Shown here piece after piece: positions 20,629-36,660 of a stretch of DNA of 64,000 bases. Numbering within the stretch: position 1 is the stretch's first letter; every line of letters begins with the position of its first letter. The stretch comes from Suillus spraguei. Taxonomy: Eukaryota > Basidiomycota > Agaricomycetes > Boletales > Suillaceae. The translations under genes and the position numbers were made by a program. The notes beneath the pieces are model-generated. The model saw nothing but the letters and a program-made list of their open reading frames with translations. It was not told where the DNA came from and did no database searches. The stretch covers positions 310,001-374,000 of the forward strand of contig JABCPU010000018.1 in NCBI GenBank assembly GCA_016800925.1. Reading direction: 5' to 3'.

Positions 20629-23600
20629 TCAGCGTGGTCCGGGAGTCGCAGAACGGCCAGTTTTGCGCCGGACCAGCCGCGCGCCTTTCTGCTTGCCTGT
20701 ACCACCAGGGTAAGGGTCAGGTGGGTCTTCTTCAACATCAAAGGTCACTCCTGGACGAGGTCGATTTTTCCTCCGCCTCTTCTGCTCCGCCTCTTCTCTA
20801 TCCCTCCACTGGCTAGTTGCCACCATAGGATCGCGCGAAGGTGGCGGCACCATAGGCGGAAGAGGCTGAACTTGACTAACGGCAGAATGAGCTGGGGACC
20901 CGATCACAGTGTTCGTCTGTGTAAATCGTGATGAGACTCGACATCGGACAACATGAAAATCATACATACTGCAGTATTTCCATCGCATACATCGAGAGAT
21001 GCTCCAGACATAGTGCGATTTCTCTTGCTAGTCAGGAAACTGAACGGAGAGAACACGTTGGACGAAGGGTGCTTGCGGTCACGAGGATGTGCAGATGAAG
21101 TGGTCATCTCAGGGTGCTTCCTGGCTCTGTCTTTTGGTACCTTTGGTTGAACCGACGCTGATGATGGCGCAAGAGCCGTAGTCTGCACTGTGTGAGCAGG
21201 AGGTGCAGAAGCCACGGCTTTATCTTTCAACTCATTAGGCGAAGAAGACGTCTTAGAATGCTGCATGGGTGGTGCTACAATCACCGGAGACTTATGCTGC
21301 TCCATAGACAGTTTGGGAGATCGAGCAGCGGGACTCTCGAGAGGTTTAGAAGAGCCAGACCCTGACATGGTCCTGAACAGCCCTCCGAGGAAACCGCCCG
21401 TTTTCTTCTTCGACTCCTTCGATTCTGTCGACACCTGCCTCTGCCTCATCGGGGGCGCAGCTACTTGGAGTGGAGAATTGAAGCTCGTCTGTGGTGTTTG
21501 CGGTGTCTTGGGCATTGAGGGTGCAATAGAAGAGGGCGTCATCAGCATCTCGGACTCATGGGAGAATGCACGATTCATGGTTGGTGGTAGATGAGCTCTA
21601 GACGGAGCAGGTGTAGATGGATGCCCTGAGACTGCAACACGGGCAGCCCATGAAGGTTCAGCCGTCTTAGAGGGCCGGGATGAAACGTTTCCTTGCGATG
21701 AACTGGGAAAAGGCTGTGTTGACGTAGCACTGGATAACAAAGGCTGAGAAATTTTACGAGGAGAAGGAGGACGTGGGTTGGTATTAGATGTGGAAACAGG
21801 CTGCGGAGTGGGTAATGATACAGTTCGATGATGGGGTATAGGATGCGTCGAGTGCGAGGATTTGAGTTGCTGGTTGGCGCTCGCTGGGGTAGCGTGACGA
21901 TGAGATGCAGGGTATAGTGTGTTCATGGCTGAAGCATAACGAGAAGAAGAAAGCAAACCACGATAACGAGTAGAATCACTAGTATTAGGAGGGTCCTGCA
22001 CTTGGGTTTTCGCAGATGGAGTGCTGGCGGCCACACGGACGCTGGGACCTTGAGGAATAGTCACGGGGGGTACAACAGGACGAGATGAAAAAGGTTTCGA
22101 GTGGGCCTCTGCATTATGGGGATGAGATGCGACAGCAGACGCAGCAACTGCCGCATATTGTCTGCTACCTTTGGATACAGCGTCAACAGGAATGCTCTGA
22201 GTAGTATTCGACGGCGGAACAACTGATCGAGTGGTTTGTGCTGCGGCAGCTGATGCACTGGTAATAGGTCGAGATGAATAAGATTTGGTATGGGTCTCCG
22301 CAGTTGGTAAATTCTGAGACTGAGGGGCGATCACGGTCGTAGTAGGAGTCGCAGCGTATGTTCTCCCTTTGGATGCAGCATCTATAGAAGTACTATGAGC
22401 AACATTCGGTAACTGAGAAACTTGCCAAGTACCTTGTGCTACAATAGCTGATGCGCTGGTATATGTAGGCGGCGCTTTTGCATTTGGCTGCACATCTGTC
22501 GACCGTTGGTACCCTCGAGATTGTCCACCAGACGATGTTGTCCGATGAACAGGATCTTGGTGCGATGGAGCAAAAGCAGTCTGCGTTGGCGGAGCGGAGA
22601 ACGGAGAACGAGAAGATGCAGAAGTGTATGCGTATTGTTGAGTCGATGATGCAGGAGGAACATGGGATGGAGTTGATGCTACGGCGGTGGGAGTAGGTTG
22701 CACACTGGGACTGGGCTTCACAGCGGAGGTAGGTTGCACGCTCGGAGTAGGTTGAACACTGGGGCCAGGCTTTACAGTGGAAGCAGGTTGCACGTTCGGA
22801 GTAGGTTGCACGCTGGGGCTGGGCTTCACAGTGGGAGTGGGCTGCACGCTCGGAGTAGGCTGCACACTAGGAACAAACAAATCCTTTAGCTTTGCTGATG
22901 GTGGTGCCTTCTCATGAGCATTGAAATCCGAAGACTGCACTTTGGCAGTAGGAACACTCGAGGAAGGCACAGGAGCCTCAGAACCCTGAGCCGGAACATG
23001 TGTCTGCGTCTGCGAAGGACTCGCAGTCCACTTATTCCCGAACTGTGGTGACTCAGGAACTTCCTCAATGGTGACTTTGGGTCGTGCCAACCGAGGAGCC
23101 GGATTGGTCGGTGGAGGTAAGCTCGCAGGCGCTCCTTGGCTCGGCGGAGGGTGTTGTGAACTTGATATGCCTTGATTAACTCCACTAGCAGGAGCCGTAC
23201 CCGCAGATAGCAATGCCGGTGCAGCTGAAGAAGCTTCCCGAGAGATGGCGGGTGCAGGAGCAGCAGCCTTTTGGTATGCCGAACTCGCAGTCGCGGGCGC
23301 AGCACCCGTTCCCTCACTCGTCCAAGGCTTGCTCTTGTACGAACTGGCATGTCCATTGGGCAATGAAGGCTGAGAGGGGGAAGTAGAGGTTGCTATAGCC
23401 GAGGTATGAGCAGCAGCTAGAGCTGGCTGCCGCAATGGAACAGCAGAACTCGTGGGCGTGGGGTTGATTCCAGCGAGACTACTGGGTGTCAACTTGACAG
23501 GGAAAATGTCCTCTGGGATGTCAATCCCTGGTACTCTTGGTGGCGGAACTGGTAGAGGCGAAGGAGAAAACTGTCCTGCGGAAGCAAGTTGACCATATGA

Positions 23601-26600
23601 CGAGGGAGATGGAGCCGCCTCTGACATCATAGATTGGGATAGAAGCCCAGGAGTTTGCTGGTGCGACGCTGTAGAACCAACAGGATAGACCGTCTGCGGC
23701 TGCGCGTCCGGTGGATGGTCACGGCTACCGGACGTCGTCCTCAAGATCTGCGAAGGCGGTGGGTATGATGGTACAGGAAGACTGTCATATGGTGACGCTG
23801 GAACTTGCGGCGCCACAGATTGTAATGGAAACCCAGGGGTTTGCTGGTGTGCCGTTGTAGAGCCCTGCCCGTGCTCAAGGCTGCCGGACGTCGCCCTCGA
23901 GACCTGCGAAGGTAACACCACAGGTTGGGACGTAGACCCAGGAGTCTGCTGGTGCGACGCTATAGAACCAACACTATGAAGCGTCTGCTGTGGAGTATGT
24001 GCACCGCTGCCAGACGTTGTCCTTGAGATCTGCGGAGGCAACAGCACAGACTGGGATGGACGCCCAGGAGTCTGTTGTGATGCAGTAGAAACAACAGGAT
24101 GGGAATGCACGGTCTGTGGCTGCGCTTGTGGAGGTTGTTCACGACTACCGGACATTGTTCTCGAGATCTGTGAGGGCGCCGGGTAAGATGGTACAGGAAG
24201 ACTACCGTATGGTGACGCTGGAGTCTGGGGCGTTAAAGCTTGTAATGGACGCGCAGGAGCCTGCTGGTGCAATGCGACAGAGTCAACAGTCTGAGTATGA
24301 ACTGTTGGCGTCTGCAGATGGTCGCGGCTATTAGACGTCTTCGAGACCCTTGAAGGCGCCGGGAAAGATGGAAGACTACCATACGATGACGGAGACGGAG
24401 CTTGCTGCACCACAGGTTGTGGTCCAGAAGTCTGCTGGAATGACGCAGTGGAACTAGTTGCCTGGTTGTGAACTATCTGTGGCTGCACCTGCACCTGCGC
24501 GGGATGGTCACGGCTGCCCGATGTAGTCCTCGACGTTCGTGAAGGCGCCGAATAAGATGGCGCTAGTAAACTAGAGTTGTGCGGGGGCTTATGAGGCAAC
24601 TCCTGATTCTCAGACAATGGCGTAGCTCCTATTACAGCAATCTGCGGAGGTGCAGGGAAGAGAAGGTGTTTCGACTGCTCCGGCGTGTCTGCCTGTTCTG
24701 CGTGTGAGTAAAACCTGTAAAAATAGTTTATATCTACATACCTCTTTGACCTTCAACATGCGAGGTGAACTATCTGGAGAGCGCCGAGGTGTCCCGGCAG
24801 CATAGACCTCCTTTGGCGTGCCATAAGGCGACGACCGTACGGAAGAATTTGGAGTTGGAACTGAACGGTTTGCAGGGGGCGTTGTATAGTGCTTGTCTTG
24901 AGAAAGGACTTCACGTAGCTGTGGATAAGCTACCGCGGGAGGATCAACTTGATGGTGTGAGCCATTATGACCTGAATGCTTCTCCTCCCCAGCCACATAA
25001 CCATCCTTGAACGGTTGGGCTGTTTGCACGACCCAGTGTGATTTGACCGTACTCCCATTGGAAATCTGAGTGGTCGTCATGCGAGGAGCAACGACGTGGG
25101 GTTCTTGACGATCGAGTGAAGTTCGTGGTGCACGAGACGGTTGTGATGCCATTATCATCGTCTGCGAAGTGTTCATCGATGTTGAATGAGTAGGAGGTGT
25201 GGATGGTGATCGTTGAATCACTGTTGCGTTACCGTCATGCGTTCCAGATGTAAGGGGAGTCTGTGAGCTCATAGAGGTTGGGTATGCAGAAGGGAGGGAT
25301 CCATAACTTGACCCAATCTTAGGTGGACTCGAGTTCGTCTTGTGAGCAGGTGATGAGGTTGCATGCGGTTGGCTGGAAGCTACTGGACCCGATGAGGGCG
25401 TTGGTCTAGTTGATTCATTCTGATGGTCTGCAAACGAAGACGAACGTTGAGGTCTTGGGCCAGAAACAGCTGGAGGATTGGAGAATGATGTCTTGTGTGA
25501 TCGTGGTTGAGAGGGCTGTTGTTCCGCTGGCGTGCTGATCTGAGGGTATCGGGGCGGTATGAGGTCTTCTGGCCGATGATGACGGCCATGCGAGAAATCA
25601 ATTGCTGCAGGATCTGTACGAGATCGGTCCAGTGGGGGCTGCTCCGGCCGGCTGCGGGGGACTTCAGAGGATTGTGATCTGCCATGAGACAGCTGTGCCG
25701 TGGAGGCGAGGGATGCATGAGGATATCCTGTACCATGTAGTTCATCTTTATGTAAAGGGGATTGTGACTTGTAAAGTACATCGTGAGCCTGGCGATCGGC
25801 GGGGCCCTCTCCTGCAACAAGAACAGGTATGGTACCCACATGTCCTCGTGATTCGTGTGGCAAAGGTGACGAACTAAAGCCTGGCGTAATAAGGGGTATG
25901 TCCACAGTGTCAATTGACGTAGGCTTTGGGGGCTGTCGCAAGTCATAAAATGTGCCCTGCGTCGAGGTATACTTGGCCTGGGTGATTATCACAATCAGTT
26001 CCATCCTTCAGTTGTCAAGGCTATCAAACACACCTCCGATTTGGACTTGGCATCATCTTCACGCGGACCGAGAGGGGGACCCTGTCTCTCCCTTACGGCA
26101 CTGGTTTGATACCCATCACCTCTCTGAACGGGACCTCCCGAGTGGTTTCTCTCCATGCGGTGCTAAAAAAAAGGGTCAAAGGGAGTTAAGCAAGCTTGTT
26201 TTAGTGTCTCATTACCTTCAGAGAAGCTCGTTCAGTGTCGCTGCCCGACTGAGCTCCTTGCGCAGCCGAGGATGTATGTCGCTCGTAATGTGATTTGGAA
26301 GGTTTATGAGGAAGGTAGACGGGCATTACGCGAGGCGCGGGGGGTGGATTGCTCCCTACACCTGCCGTATTATTCTGAGCCATAGCTTCTTGTTGGGGAC
26401 CTGTAGACTGCATGTGTACAGCAGAAATTGTTTGGTTATGAGATGGGTCAGCATGAGGTCGGCGGACCTTTGGTACAGTATCAACAACACGCCCCTATAT
26501 AAAATCAATTCGACATACCGATGAGACTCCGTCTTCTGTACGATGCCGCCTGTGACCGGTGATGGACTCGCGAATGGAAGGCTGATATGTTTCCTTGCCA

Positions 26601-27319
26601 GAGATGGAGGCTTTGTCTGAATACATGAGGCCTTCAGAATCTGACTCGATCCTTTTCTCGCGTCTGTGCCTGGTTTTTTCCTTCTGCCTGTCGGCCTTTT
26701 CCTTCTCTCGATGCTGTTCAGATCTGTGTCTTTCACGATGCTTATCGAGTTCAGCATTAGCCCTTTCTCTGTCACGTTCTTTATCCATTTCTCGATGTCT
26801 ATCACGTTCCTGGTCACGATCTTTCGATCGTTTGGAGTAGATATCTTGAGCAGATGAAGGCCAATTAGTGAACGGCGTGGTTGAATTGGCGGTACTTTGA
26901 GGTTGGACAGGACGCAAAGAATGAGTTTGCCGGGAGGATCTTGCGGCATCTTCGGCACCAGAAACTTGTTCATATGAGGATTTGGGGGTTGGGGCAGGAC
27001 GTCGATGAGATCTGGAGTCAATGGATTCTGGTTGGGGCCGGCGTGAAGATGCCGTTAGAGGGTAACCCTTGGATTGGAGAGGTGCAGGGGTTTGATAAGG
27101 TGGGGCGGAATGATAAGCTGTAGATGGGTACTGGGCAGAAGAAGAACGTGCTCTGCTGACTGAGGAGGCTGAAGGTGCGGCGGAAGAATGCTGGGGATGA
27201 GCCTGAGACCTAGATTCGCGATGACGGCGTTGTTCGTAGTCACGTTCGGGAGGCTTCTCTGGAACCCAAACTTTGAAACGATCGTCGTGAAGACGGTCTT
27301 CTCGTCTTCGAGTGGCCAT
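20629..27319 (-). CDS. very large Ser/Pro/Gln-rich repeat protein of unknown function
   Basis: The first exon starts MATRRREDRLHDDRFKVWVP (27319). It has an Arg/Glu/Asp-rich charged stretch (DRDQERDRHREMDKERDRER), then low-complexity exons to about 24746, where an intron joins an open frame of more than 1,200 codons. It ends with RPRPGVTFDVEEDPPDPYPG and a basic tail (stop at 20629). Two internal repeat families occur: about six copies of a block with PSQISRT.SGSR..P and HQQTPG (23,640-24,560), and a run of six-residue VQPTPS-type units (22,690-22,870). A short segment KKTGGFLGGLFRTMSGSGSS and FSPFSFLTSKRNRTMSG look conserved and may be phosphorylation or binding sites. No enzymatic domain or membrane segment is seen. 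Predicted to be mostly disordered. It could be one gene or two fused by annotation; continuity is supported by plausible introns. Confidence 0.7.
22690..22870 (-). repeat. 18-bp coding tandem repeat (VQPTPS units)
   Basis: About ten consecutive six-residue units alternate VQPTPS/T and VKPSPS/G types, with matching 18-base periodicity such as 'gtaggttgcac'. The regular alternation suggests slippage or unequal exchange. Allele length is likely to vary between strains. Confidence 0.85.
23640..24560 (-). repeat. about 130-150 bp coding repeats (SQISRTxSGSR blocks)
   Basis: About six imperfect copies of a Pro/Gln/Ser block: [SYPAPSQ][I/V]SRT.SGSR followed by PP.AQPQTVH and HQQTPG.  Most copies keep the RT.SGS core, which resembles a basophilic kinase target (Arg-x-x-Ser). 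Copies differ in length, so the array is diverged. Confidence 0.75.
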
Positions 27320-28325
27320 TCAGTAAAAAGCCAAAAAGAAATAGAGGATCCAGTTCTTGAAAATGGAGCGAGTAGAAGAATAAGAAAGAGAGAACTGACA
27401 GGTGCCGACCCGTCGACATGAGGCAATTGGACGTCCGGTAGTATGAAACTTCCTTGCTTATGTATTAGATACTTACGTTCTCGAGGAGCGCTGGTAATGA
27501 CAAATTGTGGGAACGAAACTTTGCAATTGGTGATCAGATTTACTATAGTCAGTTCATTCTGACTTGGAGGTATAGCAGCACCATTCACGCATGGCTCTCT
27601 CGAACTGCTGATGCCGCGGTATGATAAGCATAGCCATCCATGCATGGATCAAGGGTATAACTATTAATTAGGCGGCCGAAGTACTAGTAGTAAATATATA
27701 ACACAGCTAGTGATGTCTGCCAATGACCAAGGAGCGATAATGTCAATTAAACACCATCGATACAAAGTAATCATGGCACCGTCAGGGACCTTTGGAGGAT
27801 TACTCCCAGTCTCAAAACGAAACTGGGAAGAGTCCAAAACTCCGTCCGACTTGCTGTTACACGATTTTGACTCATTACCGACAGTGAAACAGCGGAAAGG
27901 CTGGTGGCGACACCGAGGTCAACCCTGTCGAGACAATTTAAGGATCGTGTGAGATCACCCGTAAAATAATCGAGAGGAATCGTCGACATCGTTGATGATA
28001 AAATAAAATTTTGAAGGAGAAGAAGTTTCAAAGTTCTCAATTGGGGGGTCGAATTTTTATACAAGCAGTAGGGGGGGTTGCTTACGAGAGCGATGCGGTC
28101 TATGACCGATTCCCACCGACCTTCGTCACTTTGCTCACTAGCGTCACTTGGAGTATCATTATCACGAATTATACTCTCTTCGTGGTACTCATCAGCTTAT
28201 TTTTCAATACGCTCCAGGAATTTCATCTTCTGAACTGCTCATTCGCAGACCTTCATTGTATGTCTCTTCATACATATTATCCTGTACACGCCAGACTCAC
28301 ATTTCAGCCACACAAGAGTGATACC
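27320..28325. other. divergent intergenic region
   Basis: Lies between the start of the large repeat protein (-) and the start of the deubiquitinase gene (+), so it holds both promoters. Short open frames here are not recognised. The region 27,670-28,000 is AT-rich and shows no obvious motif or conserved RNA. Confidence 0.5.
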
Positions 28326-32599
<4,274 letters not shown>

Positions 32600-32770
32600 A
32601 GTGAAGTGGTGTATACGGTTTGGACTCGGATTGTGTTCTGCGCGTCGTCTTTTATCTTAAACACATTGTACTTTTTCGTCCCAATTTACGCAGTATCGAC
32701 AACCGAGTTTCAGCAAGACATGTGTGTATTGCACGAAATAGACAAGGCATGTATGAACGTGCGCTAGGGA

Positions 32771-33207
32771 CTAATTCCGTTTCTTGACCTTCCTCTTGGA
32801 CTGCCGGTGACATGGCTTGAGATATTCGAGAGTGATTTGAAAGTGGTACTTACGGATTTTGAAGCAGATGGGGTATCGTGGCTCTCGCCATCGCTTGATG
32901 CCACACTCTCTGCCTTTGCACTAGTAGCGCGGGGTGCCTTAAGACTATTCGGAGGCTTGCCAGGAGTTCCAGGAGCAGGATTTGGAGCACCAGCACGTTT
33001 CTTGCCCTTCTTCTTGGACTGTGAGTGATGTGGCTTGAGATATTTGAGAGTGATTCGGAAGTGGTACTTACTGATTTTGAAGGAGATGGGGTATCATGGC
33101 TCTCGCTATCGCTTGATGCCACACTCTGTGCCTTTGCACTAGTAACACGGGGTGGCATAAGACTGTTCGGAGGCTTAACAGGAGTTCCGGGAGCAGAATT
33201 TGGAGCA
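32771..33207 (-). repeat. tandem duplication of an exon plus intron in sec66
   Basis: Two consecutive copies with a 218-bp period: about 32,771-32,990 and 32,989-33,207. Each contains a 165-base exon (55 codons, Lys-rich start, then APN.APGTP.KPPNSL..PR.TSAKA, SSD.ESHDTPS.SKS) and a 53-base intron with the same splice sites (gtaagtacc donor). The phase is preserved, so both copies stay in frame. They are about 90% identical by eye. Confidence 0.88.
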
Positions 33208-33927
33208 CCTCCAGCTGCAGCTGCCGCTCGCGCAGCAGCATGGGCAGGGTGACCAGGTGGTGGTAACCCGGGCATGAGGACTGACTGAGGTAGAGGGAGA
33301 TCAATCTTGGCTCCCACTTTTCCATACTTTTGTTCTGAAGGGAGGAAGTTTAGAGAGTTTTTCGAATATTATACATGAAGTAAAGCACCTTTTGATTCTC
33401 TAGATGTTTGAGTTTCCTCATAGACGGTGCGCATCTTCTCATTTGCGATCATCTCACCGGCTGATTGGAATATTATGCTTCCCCATCCCTCGACGAAGGT
33501 ATTAGCTTCTGCAACGACCTCCATTATTTCTGCTTCCAGCTCTTTCTCTGCTTGCAAGAGACTGTTCCAGAGGTCATCGCCAATTGAGCCTTTCTGCAGA
33601 AGGTTTTGTAGAGCAGGCTTGTCTTCACGAATTCTAACCACGCGAGAAACGTCTGTCATTGCACGGCGAACGAGAGCGGCCTTGAGAAGGGCTTCATGAG
33701 CTGGAGGGTCTGTCTTCTGTAGTAAAGAAACGTAGACATCGCGTTCTGGATGTGAAGAAAAGTATGGTTCGTATAGCTTGCCTGTTACACGTTGCACGTC
33801 AGTATGCACGATGATGAGACTGTTGGTGATTCTTACTTGCGCTGCGTTTTCTGTAGAAATGGCTGAAGAGTAATAAACTTGAAATGACTATTCCGATGTA
33901 TAGAACGGGGACTAGAACTGAAGCCAT
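32771..33927 (-). CDS. sec66: Sec66/Sec71, subunit of the Sec63 translocation complex
   Basis: A small ER membrane protein of the Sec62-Sec63 post-translational protein import complex. The start MASVLVPVLYIGIVISSLLL (33927) provides one membrane segment, followed by FSHFYRKRSASKLYEPYFS. The conserved cytosolic domain follows: HEALLKAALVRRAMTDVSRV, then LLQKGSIGDDLWNSL and EVVAEANTFVEGWGSIIFQS. After KYGKVGAKIDLPLPQSVLMP comes an Ala/Pro-rich tail. The tail contains an exon duplicated in tandem (see the repeat entry) and ends SSKRKVKKRN. Yeast Sec66 lacks such a tail, so it is a lineage addition. Confidence 0.87.
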
Positions 33928-34152
33928 GGTGGCAGCTGGAGACGTGGACTTACAAGACTACTGTGACATTAGGCGCCACGCGGCAGCTTTGTCTATATTT
34001 GTATCCATGCCGGTGGAGCTGTCAAATTTGGCAATCTGTTCGCGAATACCGAACTTCACATGCATGTGAGCGATTATGTACTTGCGCTTGGTCCGAATAC
34101 TTATAAGACACATCCTCTGCTTATTGCTTCCACCCAACTCACTACTTTCACT

Positions 34153-36334
34153 ATGATCGGTCGTTCTCTTCTGGCAAAGTCTGTCGCAAGAAATATATCT
34201 ACCAATGGTTTCAGGCGTCTGGCTTCCACCAAGGTACTTAATATCACCACCTTATTCGATGACGTCTTCGCTCAAAAAAAGCTCTAGTCTCTCAAAGAAA
34301 CACTTCAAGAAGTGATCCCGGCGAAGCAAGAACAACTTAAGAAACTAGTCAGTCGCGTTTCTTCTAAATAAAATAGCCTAACATTAGTCCCCATCCTGTA
34401 ATAGAAAGCCGAGCACAGTCAAGCTGTAGTGGGGGAAGTGAAGGTCAGTATGAACAACGTCTCACACCCACAAAACTTGACGCGCCACATAGGTGGAGAA
34501 CATCCTTGGTGGCATGCGTGGTCTCAAAGCCATGCTCTGGGAAGCCTCAGTCCTGGACCCGAACGAGGTTCGCGAACACTCCTGAACCACAGGTGACCCG
34601 ACGCTAAAGCAAATATCATCTAGGGCATTCGTTTCCATGGATTGACCATTCCAGATTGCCAAAAGGTGCTCCCCCCAGCACCTGGTGGCAAGGAAATGAC
34701 AGCTGAGAGCATGCTGTGGCTTCTTTTGACCGGCAAAGTTCCCACTCCAGAGCAAAGCCGTCAACTGTCGGCTGAGCTCGCGGAAAAGGGAGAACTCCCA
34801 TCTTTCATCACGCAACTCATAGACTCGTACGTTCTTGCTGCTGTGTCCATAGTTGGTTTATTTCATCTCTCTATTCAGCCTACCAAAGACCCTCCACCCC
34901 ATGACTCAGTTGGGCATGGGTGTTGCAGCTTTGAATCATGATTCTGAGTTCCAGGCAGCTTATGAACGTGGAATCAAGAAGCCGGAGTATTGGACGTACA
35001 CGCTTGAAGACTGTTTGAACCTCATCGCGAAACTCCCTGCTCTGGCGGCCCGTATTTACCGCAATGTTTATCACCCTGAGATGTCTTTAGAATCGATTGA
35101 CAAAAATCTGGATCTTGTTGGTTAGTATCTGCCTAGTGTCATATGCAAAGGCATACTTAGTGTGCGTACAGGTAACTACTCCAATATGCTCGGGTTTGGT
35201 CAAAACGAGCACTTGACGGAGTATCTCCGTTTGTATATTGCCTTGCATGGTGATCATGAAGGTGGTAATGCTTCGGCTCACACTGCTCGTGAGTACTCTG
35301 TATCAATGCTGTATCCTTTTTTTTTTTTGACAAGAACGATCAGACCTCGTCGGATCAACGCTTTCTGACCCGTATATCTCCTACTCCGCCGCTCTCTTTG
35401 CACTAGCTGGGCCTCTTCATGGGTACGCTTCCAGTCATTGCACGTGTAGTTTAAACGTCATCATACACCTTTAGTCTAGCGAACCAGGAAGTACTGAGAT
35501 GGCAGATGGCCATGCAGAGGGAGATTGGCAATAACATAACTCATGATAACATCAAGGATTACCTCTGGAAGACGTTAAAAAGCGGTCAGGTTGTCCCTGG
35601 GTACGTGTCTTATGTATTCAGTCTGAAGTACATAATCTAATTCGATGTTTAGATATGGGCACGGGGTCCTGCGTAACCCTGATCCTCGATTCGTTGCTCT
35701 CCAGGAATTCTGCAAGACTCGCCCAGAGCTGCAAGCAAGCCCCATAATTCAGCTCGTGCAACAGGTCAGAATTGTTATCACCGTCACTCACATTATACTT
35801 ATCTATCCGTGTAGACGGCCGAGATTGCCCCTGATGTTCTTAAGGAGCACGGAAAGGTGTGTGCTCGTGTGTGAATAGAGTAATCTTACTGACGTTATTC
35901 TTAAGACAAAAAACCCTTACCCGAATGTCGATGCAACTTCAGGCAAGTCCTTCCACACATGGCATAGCTTCTAGTCTAAAAAATCATTATGGAAGGCTGC
36001 GTGTTGTACCATTACGGTCTAACTGAGTTCAAGTACTACACCGTTATTTTCGGTGTTTCTAGAGGTAAGCTATCACCCGCTGATTTTGTCATATCACTTA
36101 TTAACCACGATCTAGCTTTGGGCGCTCTGACCCAATTGGTGTGGGCACGAGGTCAGTATTGATAATAGTTTCTAATAGTGTGAGGGTTCTGATGATGTGG
36201 TAAATATAGCGTTAGGACTGCCTCTCGAGCGGCCTAAATGTGCGTATCCGGTGAATAGTGCAAGTGATTAGACTGACCGGTATTTTTATTCAGCGTATTC
36301 GATGGATGCCCTTCAGAAGCTCATCAAGAACTAG
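34153..36334 (+). CDS. cit1: citrate synthase, mitochondrial
   Basis: It condenses acetyl-CoA and oxaloacetate to citrate, the entry step of the TCA cycle. The N-terminus [20 protein letters not shown] is a typical mitochondrial presequence. The mature part shows [56 protein letters not shown] and [20 protein letters not shown]. The region around the catalytic histidines includes [14 protein letters not shown] and the citrate-synthase signature [13 protein letters not shown]. The C-terminus reads [20 protein letters not shown] then LQKLIKN (stop at 36332-36334). About twelve short introns, some splitting very small exons. Confidence 0.94.
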
Positions 36335-36660
36335 ATAGACATTACCAGAAACGCTAAGATCTCTATGTAGGTAGTCTGCCTGATTTTGCATGGGCATCTG
36401 GCATTGTTTTATTGGAACCACATTTATATCCCGCAAAATATGGAAAGACAATAAGAACGCAATGCATGATATCGTACACAGGAGAGATTTCGAAGGAGAA
36501 TGACAATATCATCAAGAAGGTCAACCTAGATCGATCACTAAAAACGAAAAAGAGAGTATTCCAGAGTCAGCAAGCTCATGAAGGCATGGGGTACCAAAAA
36601 AGGACAAGGAGAGAGTAAAAGAAGTTGTTTCGTGATGAACTGTCCAGGTATACCAGAGTA
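36335..36660. other. convergent intergenic region
   Basis: Lies between the 3' ends of citrate synthase (+) and the next gene (-). No gene is seen; it presumably holds both 3' untranslated regions. Confidence 0.5.

Noticed and set aside
22690..22870. CRISPR-like array
   Set aside because: The repeats are 18-bp, contiguous, in frame and code for VQPTPS units in a eukaryotic gene. There are no spacers.
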